A DNA stretch of 64,000 nt from Xanthobacteraceae bacterium. Its GTDB lineage: Bacteria; Pseudomonadota; Alphaproteobacteria; Rhizobiales; Xanthobacteraceae. The translations under genes and the position numbers were made by a program. Below the pieces are notes generated by a model. That model saw nothing but the letters and a program-made list of their open reading frames with translations, searched no databases and had not been told where the DNA came from. Positions 8,002 through 17,208 of this stretch are shown here, one piece after another. The DNA is taken from positions 1 to 64,000 of the forward strand of contig JARLJA010000102.1 of the NCBI GenBank assembly GCA_031291445.1, in the 5' to 3' direction. Position 1 is the stretch's first letter. Every line of letters starts with the position of its first letter.

Positions 8002-9231
8002 CTACTCCGCCGCGATCGGCTTGGCGCGCAGCGGCAGGTCGAGTTTCTGCCAGACCTGGACCAGCGCCTCGGCGAGCTGATCGATCAGCCGGTCGTCGTG
8101 GTAGGGCGAGGGCGTGATGCGCAGCCGCTCGGCCCCCTTCGGCACGGTCGGATAGTTGATCGGCTGGATGTAGATGCCGTGGTCCTCGAGCAGCAGGTCG
8201 CAGGCACGCTTGCAGCGCTCCGGGTCGCCGACGAACACCGGGACGATGTGGGTGTCGCTCGGCATCACCGGCAGGCCGGCGGCGCCGAGGATCGCCTTGA
8301 CCCGCGCGGCGCGGTCCTGGTGCTTCTGGCGCTCCCACTGCGAGGTCTTGAGGTGGCGGATCGCGGCGGACGCGGGGGCGCAGACCGCCGGCGGCAGCGC
8401 CGTGGTGAAGATGAAGCCCGGCGCGTAGGAGCGTACGGCGTCGATGACCTGGTGGCTGGCGGCGATGTAGCCGCCGAGGCAGCCGAAGGCCTTGGCCAGG
8501 GTGCCCTCGAGCACGTCGATGCGCCCCATCACGCCGTCGCGTTCGGCGATGCCGCCGCCGCGCGGGCCGTACATGCCGACCGCGTGGACCTCGTCGACAT
8601 AGGTCATGGCGCCGTAGCGCTCGGCGAGATCGCAGATCTTCGCCAGCGGCGCGACGTCGCCGTCCATCGAATAGAGGCTCTCGCACACGATCAGCTTGGG
8701 GCGGTCGCTGCCGGCGGCCCGCAGCAGCTCCTCGAGATGGGCGACGTCGTTGTGGCGGAACACCAGGCGCTCGCAGCCGGACTGGCGGATGCCCTCGATC
8801 ATCGAATTGTGGTTGAGCGCATCCGACAGGATCAGGCAGTTCGGAATCAGCTTGGCCAGCGTGGCGATGCCGGTCTGGTTGGAGACGTAACCCGAGGTGA
8901 AGACCAGCGCGGCTTCCTTGCCGTGGAGGTCGGCGAGTTCCTGTTCGAGCAGGATCAGGGGATGGTTGGTGCCGGCGATGTTGCGGGTGCCGCCGGCGCC
9001 GGTGCCGGCGCGCGTCGCGGTCTCCACCATGGCGCCGACCACCTTCGGGTGCTGGCCCATGCCGAGATAGTCGTTGGAGCACCAGATCACGACGTCGCGC
9101 GCGCCCTTGGGCGAGTGCCACACCGCGTGGGGAAACCGTCCGGCGATGCGTTCGAGATCGGCGAATACGCGGTAGCGGCGCTCGTCGTGCAGGCGGTCGA
9201 GAGCGGTCCTGAAGAACTGGCTGTAATCCAT
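8002..9231 (-). CDS. hemA: 5-aminolevulinate synthase
   Basis: PLP-dependent enzyme that condenses glycine with succinyl-CoA to 5-aminolevulinate, the first step of haem and (bacterio)chlorophyll synthesis in alphaproteobacteria (C4 route). The 409-residue length is typical. Signatures include [10 protein letters not shown] (49-58), [15 protein letters not shown] (76-90), the PLP-anchoring region [12 protein letters not shown] and the Schiff-base Lys247 in EGTLAKAFG. The start at 9231 (MDYSQFF) matches known family N-termini; an upstream ATG at 9282 would add 17 unlikely residues. It is transcribed alone; about 260 bases upstream are free for control sequences, including an AT-rich run (TTTTTATAAC) near 9325-9335. 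Confidence 0.97.
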   Translation of the reverse strand: MDYSQFFRTALDRLHDERRYRVFADLERIAGRFPHAVWHSPKGARDVVIWCSNDYLGMGQHPKVVGAMVETATRAGTGAGGTRNIAGTNHPLILLEQELADLHGKEAALVFTSGYVSNQTGIATLAKLIPNCLILSDALNHNSMIEGIRQSGCERLVFRHNDVAHLEELLRAAGSDRPKLIVCESLYSMDGDVAPLAKICDLAERYGAMTYVDEVHAVGMYGPRGGGIAERDGVMGRIDVLEGTLAKAFGCLGGYIAASHQVIDAVRSYAPGFIFTTALPPAVCAPASAAIRHLKTSQWERQKHQDRAARVKAILGAAGLPVMPSDTHIVPVFVGDPERCKRACDLLLEDHGIYIQPINYPTVPKGAERLRITPSPYHDDRLIDQLAEALVQVWQKLDLPLRAKPIAAE

Positions 9232-9493
9232 CGGCGATCCCGGTCGAGACGGGGCTTTCATAGAGCCGCGCCCGAATTTCACAGATCCCGTTCGGCCATT
9301 CTCACGCGCCCGGGTTAACCCGTTATAAAAAGGTCACTATCTGCGTTGCCCCGGGATCCGGGCAAGCTCCCAATGTCCTGCGCGAGGTTGCTTTTAGAAC
9401 GTTTCCAGCTGGCCTGTCGAGACGCAAATCCAAAGCGCGATCATTCACTTCGTCGCGAGACCGGGGCTGCGGTGCGGTGACCGGCGGCTTCCG

Positions 9494-10558
9494 TCAGGTC
9501 GGCGCGAAGCGGATCACGCCTTCGGCGGTCGGTACGATGGTGAGGCGGCGCTCGACGAGGAGGTGGTTGAGGTGGGCAACCACCTCGCCGGCGGCGAATC
9601 CGGTCTGGTGGGCGTCGAGCGCGTGCTTGTGAAACACCACCGGCACCAGTTCGGCGCAGCTTTGCGGCGCCACCCGGCACGCCTTCTCGATCATCTGGCA
9701 GCGCTCTTCGTGGTGATCGGCGAGCTGGCGGATGCGGGCCTTGAGGCCGAAGAAGGGGAGGCCGTGACCCGGCAGCACCAGCACGTCGTCGGCCACGACG
9801 CGGTCGAGTTCGGCCAGCGACTGCAGGTACTCGCCGAGTGAATTGGCCTCGGGCTCGACCGCCCACACGCTGACATTGGGCGAGATCTTGCTCAGCACCT
9901 GGTCGGCCGACAGGAATAGCTTGTCGTCGGCGCAATAGAGCATCACCTGGTCGAGCGCGTGGCCGCCGCCGGTGATGATGGCAAAGCGTCGCGCGCCGAT
10001 GACGAGTTCGTCGCCCCGCGACAGCCGGTAGTATGCGGCCGGCAGCACCGACACCCGCGCGAGGTAATCCTGGCCGCGGCCGAGCAACTGGTCGGTGATG
10101 TCCTCGTCCATGCCGTGACGGCGGAAGAACAGCCGTTGCGCCAGCCGGCGCTCGGGGGCGCCGCGATGCTGGAAATAGGCGCTCTGCAGGTACTCGACCT
10201 GCGACATGTGGAGCGGGCAGCCGAACCGCTCGACGATCCAGCCGGCCAGCCCGACGTGGTCGGGGTGGGCATGGGTGACGATCAGCCGGGTGATGGTGGT
10301 GCCGCGCAGCGGGCCCTCGAACAGGCGCGTCCAGGCTGCGATGGTTTCGTCGTTGCCGATCCCGGTGTCGACCATGGTCCAGCCGTCGCCGTCGGCCAGC
10401 AGGTAGATGTTCACGTGGTTGAGCCGGAACGGCAGCTTGAGCCGGATCCACTTCACCCCGGGCCGGATCTCGATCACCTCGTCGGGCCCCGGCGCCGCGT
10501 CGAACGGGTAGTGCAGGTCCTCCGCGGGCTGCGGTTCGGATGACTTGGACGTCGGCAT
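9494..10558 (-). CDS. MBL-fold metallo-hydrolase
   Basis: Cytoplasmic metallo-beta-lactamase-fold hydrolase of about 354 residues. The metal-binding motif is THAHPDHVG, with further ligands in GGGHALDQ and LPGHGLPFFG, consistent with two metal ions. The family includes glyoxalase II-like thioesterases and lactonases; no feature fixes the substrate. The start at 10558 is preferred because GGAGAGG lies 11 bases upstream; a start at 10621 would add 21 residues (MTAELKLLRQLRRS) without a good ribosome site. Same strand as hemA downstream and a chemoreceptor upstream, but spacing is too large to call an operon. Confidence 0.88.
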   Translation of the reverse strand: MPTSKSSEPQPAEDLHYPFDAAPGPDEVIEIRPGVKWIRLKLPFRLNHVNIYLLADGDGWTMVDTGIGNDETIAAWTRLFEGPLRGTTITRLIVTHAHPDHVGLAGWIVERFGCPLHMSQVEYLQSAYFQHRGAPERRLAQRLFFRRHGMDEDITDQLLGRGQDYLARVSVLPAAYYRLSRGDELVIGARRFAIITGGGHALDQVMLYCADDKLFLSADQVLSKISPNVSVWAVEPEANSLGEYLQSLAELDRVVADDVLVLPGHGLPFFGLKARIRQLADHHEERCQMIEKACRVAPQSCAELVPVVFHKHALDAHQTGFAAGEVVAHLNHLLVERRLTIVPTAEGVIRFAPT

Positions 10559-10746
10559 CGGCAGGGCAACCTCTCCAGCGCTCCGCCGCAACTGGCGCAG
10601 GAGCTTCAATTCGGCGGTCATCGTGCTGGCTTAGCTGCTGGAGCCGGCGCTGTCAGCCGAAAATCGCCCGAACAGGCGCTTGAAACGCTCCCATGCGGGA
10701 TCGGCGGGCCTGCGGGCCCGGCGCGGTGAGACCCGTACGGGCGGCC

Positions 10747-12891
10747 TCAGGCGGCCCGGATGCTGGACAGGAAGGCGTTGATGCCGTCGCGCAGCTGGTC
10801 GGCTTCGCGGCGCAGGTCGCCGGAGGCGCGCAGCACCTGGTCGGCGGCGGCGCCGGCGTCGGTCGAGGCCTGGCTGACGCCGACGATGTTGCTCGAGACG
10901 TCGGCGGTGCCGGTGGCGGCGTGCTGGATGTTGCGGGCGATCTCGCGCGTCGCCGCGCCCTGCTGGTCGACCGCGGTGGTGATGGTGGAGGCGTATTCGC
11001 TCATCTCGCCGATGGTGTGGCCGATGCTGCGGATCGCGGAGACCGCCGAACTCGTAACCTGCTGCATGTGGGTGATCTGGGCGCGGATCTCCTCGGTCGC
11101 GTTGGCGGTCTGGCTCGCCAGCGTCTTCACCTCGGAGGCGACCACCGCGAAGCCGCGGCCGGATTCGCCGGCGCGGGCGGCCTCGATGGTGGCATTGAGC
11201 GCGAGCAGGTTGGTCTGCGAGGCGATGGTCTGGATCAGGTCGATCACCGCGCTGATCCGGTTGGCGCTGTCGGCGAGACCCTGCATGGTGGCGTCGGTCT
11301 GTCCGGCTTCGGCGACCGCCTTGGCGGCGATCTGCGAGGAACTGGTGACCTGGCGGTTGATCTCGTCGATCGACGACGACAGTTCCTCGGTCCCCGAGGA
11401 CACCGTCTGGACGTTGATCGAGGTCTCCTCGGCGGCGGCGGCCACCGCGTTGGCGAGCTCGCTGGAGCGGGTCGCGGTGGCGCTCATGCCCTGCGCCGTC
11501 AGCTGCATCGAATCGGCCGAGCCGATCAGGCCCTCGAGGGTGGCGCGGACGCTGGCCTCGAACGCCGCGATCTCCTGCTCCATTCGCGCGGCGCGCGCCG
11601 CCTTGGCCTCGCGGTCCTGGTCCTGCACGGCGTCCAACTCGCGCGCCTTGATCAGACCGTCGCGAAACACTTCGAGGGCGCGGGCCATGATCGCGATCTC
11701 GTCCCGCTGGCGGCTTTGCATCACCTCGGCGCTCATGTCGCCGTCGGCGAGCCGCTGCATCACCGTCTGCAGGTTGCCGATCCGGCGCAGGATGTTGCGG
11801 CCGACATAGAGCCAGACGAACAGCGCCGATCCGACCAGCGCCAGCGCGCCCAGCGCCACCATGATCACGGTGGCGACCGATACCGTCTTCTGCGCGCCCG
11901 CCATGGTGGCGTCGGTGTTGGTGCGGACGCCGTCGACCAGTTGCTTGACGCTGATGTCGAGGCCGCGGTTGAGCTTGCGGGTCTCGTCGAGGATGAGCTG
12001 GGCGTAGTCGGCGGCGTCGAGCTCCTTCTGGCGCAGCTTGAACACGCTGCCCTTGCCCTGGCCGAGCGCGATCAGCCTGGTCGCGGCGTCGACCAGCGTC
12101 GCCGCGCTCTTGTTGCCGGCGAGCGATTTCAGCAGCGGATCGATGCGCTTGCGCGAGGCATCGAAAGACGATTGCAGCGCGTCGAGGTCGTCGACGGCGG
12201 CGAACGCCGCCATCATGTCGGCGGTCATGCCGTTGGCAACCGCGACCAGGCCGAACATCTGATTGAGTTCGTCGGCGGCGGCGCGCGCGGTATCGGTATC
12301 GAAATCGGAAGAGCGCAGCAGCGCCGAGAGGCGCTCCTGCGCCTGCGTCAGCAGCGGAACGGCATCCTTGACGTACTGCGTGCGGGTCGCGCGCAGGGTC
12401 TCGTACATCTTGTTGCGCGCGGTGAGAAGCTCCAGGCGCTCCTTGGCGGCGTTGCCGAAGCTGTCGACGGTGTCGTCGATCGCCTTGATGGTCTCGCCGA
12501 GCGCGCTGACGACGGTCTTGTCGCCGCCGAGCCGGGTGATGTCGTTGAGCTTGGCCAGGGCGGCGGCCTGGGTGTCCTTCAGGTTCTGCGCGAGTTCGGC
12601 CCGCGCGGCGTCGTCCCTGGCGGCGAGCAGCGCCGGCCCCTTGGCGGACATGCTCTCGCTCAGCGTCGACAGCTCCATGCTGGCGATCAGGCGGGGCACG
12701 TCGCGCTCCCCGAGATCGGCCATGGTGTGCCCGAGCCGGCCGAGCATCACGCTGGCCGCGGCGCTGATGATGATCGCCATGCCGGCGATCGCGAACAGGG
12801 CCAGGAACAGGTTGCCTTTCAGCCCGAGGCGAAGGCGCAGACGCGACGACAACGGCGCGATCCGGCGCCCCAGCCCCTTGAACACTTTCAT
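10747..12891 (-). CDS. Methyl-accepting chemotaxis protein
   Basis: Transmembrane chemoreceptor of 714 residues. A positively charged N-terminus precedes TM1 (LFLALFAIAGMAIIISAAAS), then a large periplasmic helical domain of about 290 residues with the look of an HBM or 4HB-type sensor, TM2 (TVIMVALGALALVGSALFVW), a HAMP domain (NLQTVMQRLADGDMSAEV) and the signalling domain. The hairpin tip contains QTNLLALNATIEAARAGESG. No C-terminal pentapeptide for CheR docking is seen. The start at 12891 follows GGGGGAAACAG. It is an orphan receptor, 25 kb from the chemotaxis operon further right. Confidence 0.93.
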   Translation of the reverse strand: MKVFKGLGRRIAPLSSRLRLRLGLKGNLFLALFAIAGMAIIISAAASVMLGRLGHTMADLGERDVPRLIASMELSTLSESMSAKGPALLAARDDAARAELAQNLKDTQAAALAKLNDITRLGGDKTVVSALGETIKAIDDTVDSFGNAAKERLELLTARNKMYETLRATRTQYVKDAVPLLTQAQERLSALLRSSDFDTDTARAAADELNQMFGLVAVANGMTADMMAAFAAVDDLDALQSSFDASRKRIDPLLKSLAGNKSAATLVDAATRLIALGQGKGSVFKLRQKELDAADYAQLILDETRKLNRGLDISVKQLVDGVRTNTDATMAGAQKTVSVATVIMVALGALALVGSALFVWLYVGRNILRRIGNLQTVMQRLADGDMSAEVMQSRQRDEIAIMARALEVFRDGLIKARELDAVQDQDREAKAARAARMEQEIAAFEASVRATLEGLIGSADSMQLTAQGMSATATRSSELANAVAAAAEETSINVQTVSSGTEELSSSIDEINRQVTSSSQIAAKAVAEAGQTDATMQGLADSANRISAVIDLIQTIASQTNLLALNATIEAARAGESGRGFAVVASEVKTLASQTANATEEIRAQITHMQQVTSSAVSAIRSIGHTIGEMSEYASTITTAVDQQGAATREIARNIQHAATGTADVSSNIVGVSQASTDAGAAADQVLRASGDLRREADQLRDGINAFLSSIRAA

Positions 12892-13146
12892 CTGTTTCCC
12901 CCGCGGCCTTGGTGGGCCGTGCCGCCTAACGCCGCGCAGTATGGCGTGAGGCAGGTTAATCAAGGCTTGCGGAGGTACGGTTTTGCGGCTGCCGTCGCCG
13001 GAAACTGCGGCGGCCGCGCCCGCGGTCCGCGCGGTATTTTTCGCGCGGCGGAATACCTGGCCGCTGCCGGGGCTTCACCCGGTTGTCGGACGGTTCACTC
13101 TCAACCGGCGAGGGCTGGTCCGCGAGGTCGATACCGGCCTGCCGCT

Positions 13147-13353
13147 TCAGCAGCCGCGGCAGATCTTCAGCATGGCATCGACCTTCGGTTCATCCGGGTC
13201 GCGCGCCGGCGTGAAGCCTTTGCCGGGATCGGACGGCTCGTGGGCGGGCGGCAGTGGCGCGGAACCGGTGAGGCGCGAATCCGGCGTCAGCGACGGCGGC
13301 ACCGACGGGGCGGCGGTCGACATCATCGTTGAAGCCGAGGCGTGGCTGTGCAT
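13147..13353 (-). CDS. Small hypothetical protein with C-terminal CRGC
   Basis: A 68-residue frame in an otherwise empty stretch. Most third codon positions are G or C, as in real genes of this genome, which supports coding. It is Ser/Pro/Thr-rich in the first half and ends DPDEPKVDAMLKICRGC with two Cys. The start is weak: no Shine-Dalgarno sequence is seen before the ATG at 13353, and the frame stays open further upstream without a usual start codon. It could be a remnant of a longer secreted protein or use another start. Family not recognised. Confidence 0.35.
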   Translation of the reverse strand: MHSHASASTMMSTAAPSVPPSLTPDSRLTGSAPLPPAHEPSDPGKGFTPARDPDEPKVDAMLKICRGC

Positions 13354-13644
13354 GCCGCGCGCCGCGGCGGCTTTCCTGGCCGTCGCGCCTTCGCGCGGAC
13401 GTCGCGACCAAAGAATTCTTCATTGTTCGGTTCGTCGCCGCCCGCTGGCCGGGTTGGACGGATTGATTGTTGCGTCGCAGCATGGCGGGGCATAACGTGG
13501 TGGCCGTCATGTGATGATCATCGGCGCCGGGCCCGGCCCCGTCGGCAGCTGTGTGGGATTGCGACGCGCGGTTTGATGCCGCCGAATTCAAGTGCGATCG
13601 ATCTTTGCTGCTGCCGATCTTGCTGCTGCCCGAGGAGGGATCCG

Positions 13645-13902
13645 ATGGGAGTTCGCGCGCGGGGACTGGTGACGTCGGTGGTTCTGCTGCTCTGCGCCGG
13701 CCCGTGCCTCGCCGACCAACTGGTCGACCCGGCGACGGTCGCACCCGAATATCGCGCGGCCGCCGAAAAACGGCGGGCCGAGCAGCTCAAGGTCCAGTCC
13801 TGCCAGCATCGGGCGACGGAGCAGAAGGTGCCGGTCCGGGACCGGGCAGCCTTCGTGGCCGCCTGCCTCGACGGCAGTTCGGCGGCCAACGAGCAGCGGT
13901 GA
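13645..13902 (+). CDS. Small secreted protein, PsiF-repeat-like
   Basis: An 85-residue protein with a clear signal peptide (MGVRARGLVTSVVLLLCAGPCLA, cleavage after CLA). The mature part has two Cys in a CQHRATEQKV...RAAFVAACLDG arrangement that resembles the PsiF repeat of small periplasmic proteins; that assignment is tentative. The start is secure because GAGGAGGGA lies 4-5 bases upstream of the ATG. It stands alone and is convergent with the membrane glycosyltransferase gene that ends at 13946. Confidence 0.75.
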   Translation: MGVRARGLVTSVVLLLCAGPCLADQLVDPATVAPEYRAAAEKRRAEQLKVQSCQHRATEQKVPVRDRAAFVAACLDGSSAANEQR

Positions 13903-13945
13903 GGTGAGTTGCGCCGCCGCGGCCGAGCCCGCCGCGTCGGTGGCT

Positions 13946-15277
13946 TCACATATACGCCGCCGGGATGATGACGATGGCGCCGTAGACGCACAGCGCGAAC
14001 AGCCCGATCGCCAGCGCCGGGACGAACCATCGCCGGGCCTGCCGCGGCAGCAGCTCGATGCCGGCGGCGAAGCAGACCGAGATGGCGCTGATCGACGGAA
14101 ACAGGAGGCGCCCCTGGGATCCCGTCAAATGGCTGGTCCACCAGACCAGCGCGGCGCAGTTCGTCGCCATGACCAGTAACAGCAGGTCCAGTCCCGGCGG
14201 CATCGTGCGCCGGTATTTGACGCAGTAGCCAAGCAGGAGGGCGGCGAGAAGGGCGCTCAACCCGAGATACAGGAAATACACCCAGTCGGGGTAGATCACG
14301 TTGAACGCGCCGAATACGCCCCAGTAGGATTTGTAGAAGCCGCTCCATTCCCGGAACAGCGCGAAGATATCGGGATGAATTCGGGTGTTGCGCGCGAGCG
14401 CGCCGTGGATCCCCAGCGCCAGCGGCTCGCCGTAGCGTACGTAGTTCAGCGCGATCCACCAGCCGCACAGCATCGCCATCACCGCGCCGAACACGCCGAT
14501 CGCGATCGCCTTGCGCGCGAGCGGGACTCTTGCCCGCAGGATCTGCAGCATGATGACCGGAACGAGAATCAAGCCGGACACCTTGGCGAGAAACGCCAGC
14601 GACGCGATCGCTCCCAGCCCTGCGGAGTGCAGAAGCCGGAATTCCCTGTTCTGCAGATGCACGATCAGCGCGACGCCGCCGGCGACCGCGCACGACACCA
14701 GATTGTCGTTGTTGACCGAGTTCGCGATCGCGAGAAACATCGGATTGAATGCGATCAGCATGGACGCAAAGAAGGGAGCGCCGCGATTGGCCGGGAACAG
14801 GGCGCGTGCAGTGAAGAAGGCAAGGATGATGGTTGCCAGCCCGAGCAGCGCCGAGAAGCCGCGCAGGACGGCGATGGCAAGCATGGTCTGCCGGTAGCGA
14901 CGGTCGCCGTCCTGATACCACATGTTCATCGGGCCGGGCAGATCGGCCCGGCCCACCGGGGCCGAGGAGCGGAAGTGGAAGAAGTCTTCCGCATTCGAGG
15001 TGTCGATCGGCCAGATCAACAGGGCGCCGAGACCATAGTACAGCGGCGGCTGGGTGACTTCCTGGACGCCGATGGGGCGATGGTCATTCACATCGGCCAG
15101 CGGCAACCGGTGGGTCGCCTTGACGCTCAGGACATACGCCATGTGTCCGGCCTCGTCCGAGACCTCGAGCGGGGGCGAGGCGCGATGGAAGGCGACGCAG
15201 AGCAGCAGATATCCGAGCACGACGATACAGAGGGCAGGAAGCTGGCCGTCTCCGCGGATGCCTTTCAACAGCGTCAT
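13946..15277 (-). CDS. Polytopic membrane glycosyltransferase-like protein (GT-C fold, PMT/DUF2142-like)
   Basis: Integral membrane protein of 443 residues with about 10-12 hydrophobic segments. The first periplasmic loop has an acidic-His motif in EVSDEAGHMAYV, as in GT-C enzymes that take a sugar from a polyprenyl-phosphate donor, and a second conserved-looking region QPPLYYGLGALL follows. It may transfer a sugar to lipid A, a protein or a growing glycan outside the inner membrane. The start at 15277 gives an N-terminus (MTLLKGIRG) directly before TM1; frames further upstream lack hydrophobic character. It is transcribed divergently from the polysaccharide operon at 15496, with 218 bases between them. 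Confidence 0.75.
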   Translation of the reverse strand: MTLLKGIRGDGQLPALCIVVLGYLLLCVAFHRASPPLEVSDEAGHMAYVLSVKATHRLPLADVNDHRPIGVQEVTQPPLYYGLGALLIWPIDTSNAEDFFHFRSSAPVGRADLPGPMNMWYQDGDRRYRQTMLAIAVLRGFSALLGLATIILAFFTARALFPANRGAPFFASMLIAFNPMFLAIANSVNNDNLVSCAVAGGVALIVHLQNREFRLLHSAGLGAIASLAFLAKVSGLILVPVIMLQILRARVPLARKAIAIGVFGAVMAMLCGWWIALNYVRYGEPLALGIHGALARNTRIHPDIFALFREWSGFYKSYWGVFGAFNVIYPDWVYFLYLGLSALLAALLLGYCVKYRRTMPPGLDLLLLVMATNCAALVWWTSHLTGSQGRLLFPSISAISVCFAAGIELLPRQARRWFVPALAIGLFALCVYGAIVIIPAAYM

Positions 15278-15386
15278 GAAATCTGGTCCGGACGGCAAAT
15301 GAAATTCGGCAATGGAAGTTCGATGTCCGAGGAGGGGCGGCGGCTGGTCGCGGCGACGGCCGGGCGCTTCGTGGTTCGCCTCGTCG

Positions 15387-15400
15387 GTTGCTATAGCAAC
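15387..15400. promoter_or_regulatory. 14-bp perfect palindrome in the divergent glycosyltransferase promoter region
   Basis: GTTGCTATAGCAAC is a perfect dyad midway between the divergent genes starting at 15277 and 15496. Size and place fit a dimeric repressor or activator site, but no regulator is encoded next to it. Confidence 0.4.
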
Positions 15401-15495
15401 AACGGCCTCACGTCTCCACACCCGCGGCCCGGCCGCACCTTCGAACGGGGCTGCAGGCGGCGCGCCGGCGTTCCTGCCTTCGGGGCGATGCGACA

Positions 15496-17208
15496 ATGAT
15501 GCCCGGCGGGCAGGCTTGCCGAACCGCCCGGGCCTCAGTACCAGTTTCCCCTGCGCGCGAGGGGGTTAGCTTGGTCGCCGTTTCGGTGCTGGCAGCTGGT
15601 GAGATGGAGTACGCCCTGGCTGCCCGGGAAGCCGTCCAATCCGTGCTCGATCACTCGGATTTCGACGTCCACGTGACCTGCGATCAGGAGTGCGGTCTGC
15701 TGATTCCCGACAGCCCCCGGGTCAAGAGAGCGACCCTTGCGGAACACGCCGCCGATCATCGGGCGGATCGATTTCTGGCGAAGCTGTCCGCGCTTCGGAT
15801 GTGTCTGCAGAATTGCCCCGATCCGATCCTGATCCAGCTCGATGCCGATGCCGTGCTGATGCGGCAGATCACCGCTGCCGCCGTGGAGGCGGCGCTCGGC
15901 CCGTCGGGGATGGCGATGGTGGAGCAGACCGCCATCCTCGGCTCGCCGATGCGGCGTCCCCAGTTCCTGCGGCATTACGCCGAGCATTCATTGCGTTTCA
16001 TTGCCCCTAAACTCGCTCCCCCCGACGAGGCCGTCTTTCGCTTCTACAACAGCGGGGTCGTTCTGCTTCGCCGCGACGCCCTGGCCGCATTCCTGGACTG
16101 GGCGGAGGACAGGCGACGCCGGCTGCCTGCGCTTCACGAGATCGGCGCCCATATGATCGCCGACCAGGACTACCTGCAGGTGTGGGCGAACAACGTGTCC
16201 GCGGGTGCATGCCGCGAACTGTCGTGGGAGTGGAATCACTGCGACCACTGGGATGAGGGATTTCCGCGACCGGGGGCCAGGATCGCCCACCTGAGCAATT
16301 TCTGTAGTGGTCCGACCCGGGAAACCATCGCGCGGCTGCGCGATCTCAGGGGGGCGCCCGCGGCGGCCGCTCCTGGTCCCCTGCATGACGACCTGACGTT
16401 TGTCGTCGTGACGTACAACTCCGACCTGTTCCTGGAAAATGCGTTGGCGAGCGCTGCCCGGCTCGGCAGGGTCGTCGTCGTCGATAACGCCTCGCAGGAC
16501 CGTTCGATCGAGATCGCGGGTCGATGGGGGAAGGTCGTCAGAAACGGGACCAATGAGGGTTTTGCCAGGGCGGCCAATGCCGGGGCTGCGGCCGCCGAGA
16601 CCCGATTCGTGTGCTTTCTCAATCCCGATTGTTTCGTGACGGACGCCGTCGCCGGCGCCGCCGTCGCCGCATTGTCCTCGGATCCCCGACAGCTCCTGGT
16701 GCCCGATTACGTCACCTGGTCCGGCCATCGGACGCCGGGCGCGCAGCCCGGCTATAGTCGCACCAAGGTGGCCGCCGATATGCTTGAAGCCGGCGGGCAC
16801 TGGACAGCGGCCAGCCGGCTGCGCCGCCTGCATTGGCACCACGACCGTGGCTGGGCATGGCCTCTCGCCGCCTGCCTGTTCGTCGACCGCCGGGTCTTCC
16901 TCGAACTGGGCGGCTTCGACCGCAGCTACTTCTGCTACATGGAGGACGTTGCGCTCGGGCGCCGGGCAGCCCAGAATCGGATTCCCACCGTCGGCCTGGG
17001 GCACTCCGTGCTTCATCTCGAGCAGCAGGGCGCCGCGGTCGGTGCGGCGGAGCGGAATTCGCTGCTCGACGCGGCACGCCGCCAGTACGCCAGGCAAACC
17101 TACGGTGCTGTCTTCGTCTTCGTTGTTCGCGCCGTTCGGCGGCTGTTACGCCTGGCCCGGCAGGCCCGTTCGAGGCTCACGCCGCCGGCATCGGAAGGTG
17201 GATCGTGA
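15496..17208 (+). CDS. Two-domain glycosyltransferase (GT8-like plus GT2)
   Basis: A 570-residue protein with two putative glycosyltransferase modules. The N-terminal part resembles nucleotide-diphospho-sugar transferases of the GT8 type: LIQLDADAVLM supplies a DxD metal/sugar-nucleotide motif and FRFYNSGVVLLRRDAL matches the usual NSG block. From about residue 297 a GT2 module begins (DDLTFVVVTYNSDLFLEN) with NEGFARAANAGAAAA, FLNPDCF and GGFDRSYFCYMEDVALGRR, as in rhamnosyltransferases. The C-terminus is basic. The true start may be TTG at 15571, which has GAGGGGG five bases upstream. Its stop overlaps the next start by 4 bases, so the operon is translationally coupled. Confidence 0.85.
   Translation: MMPGGQACRTARASVPVSPAREGVSLVAVSVLAAGEMEYALAAREAVQSVLDHSDFDVHVTCDQECGLLIPDSPRVKRATLAEHAADHRADRFLAKLSALRMCLQNCPDPILIQLDADAVLMRQITAAAVEAALGPSGMAMVEQTAILGSPMRRPQFLRHYAEHSLRFIAPKLAPPDEAVFRFYNSGVVLLRRDALAAFLDWAEDRRRRLPALHEIGAHMIADQDYLQVWANNVSAGACRELSWEWNHCDHWDEGFPRPGARIAHLSNFCSGPTRETIARLRDLRGAPAAAAPGPLHDDLTFVVVTYNSDLFLENALASAARLGRVVVVDNASQDRSIEIAGRWGKVVRNGTNEGFARAANAGAAAAETRFVCFLNPDCFVTDAVAGAAVAALSSDPRQLLVPDYVTWSGHRTPGAQPGYSRTKVAADMLEAGGHWTAASRLRRLHWHHDRGWAWPLAACLFVDRRVFLELGGFDRSYFCYMEDVALGRRAAQNRIPTVGLGHSVLHLEQQGAAVGAAERNSLLDAARRQYARQTYGAVFVFVVRAVRRLLRLARQARSRLTPPASEGGS

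Noticed and set aside
9283-9493. FNR/FixK-type box (TTGAT-N4-ATCAA) searched for in the hemA upstream region
   Set aside because: No acceptable match was seen by eye, although hemA is often under such control in this group.
12983-13495. 170-codon plus-strand frame over the gap left of the PsiF-like gene
   Set aside because: No ribosome site, no recognisable motif, and the opposite strand has a frame (13147-13353) with better third-position composition.
13514-13576. Short frame starting MIIGAGPGPVGSC that looks like the start of a Rossmann-fold flavoprotein
   Set aside because: It stops after 20 codons and no continuation was found in other frames; the Gly-rich string is likely chance in GC-rich DNA.
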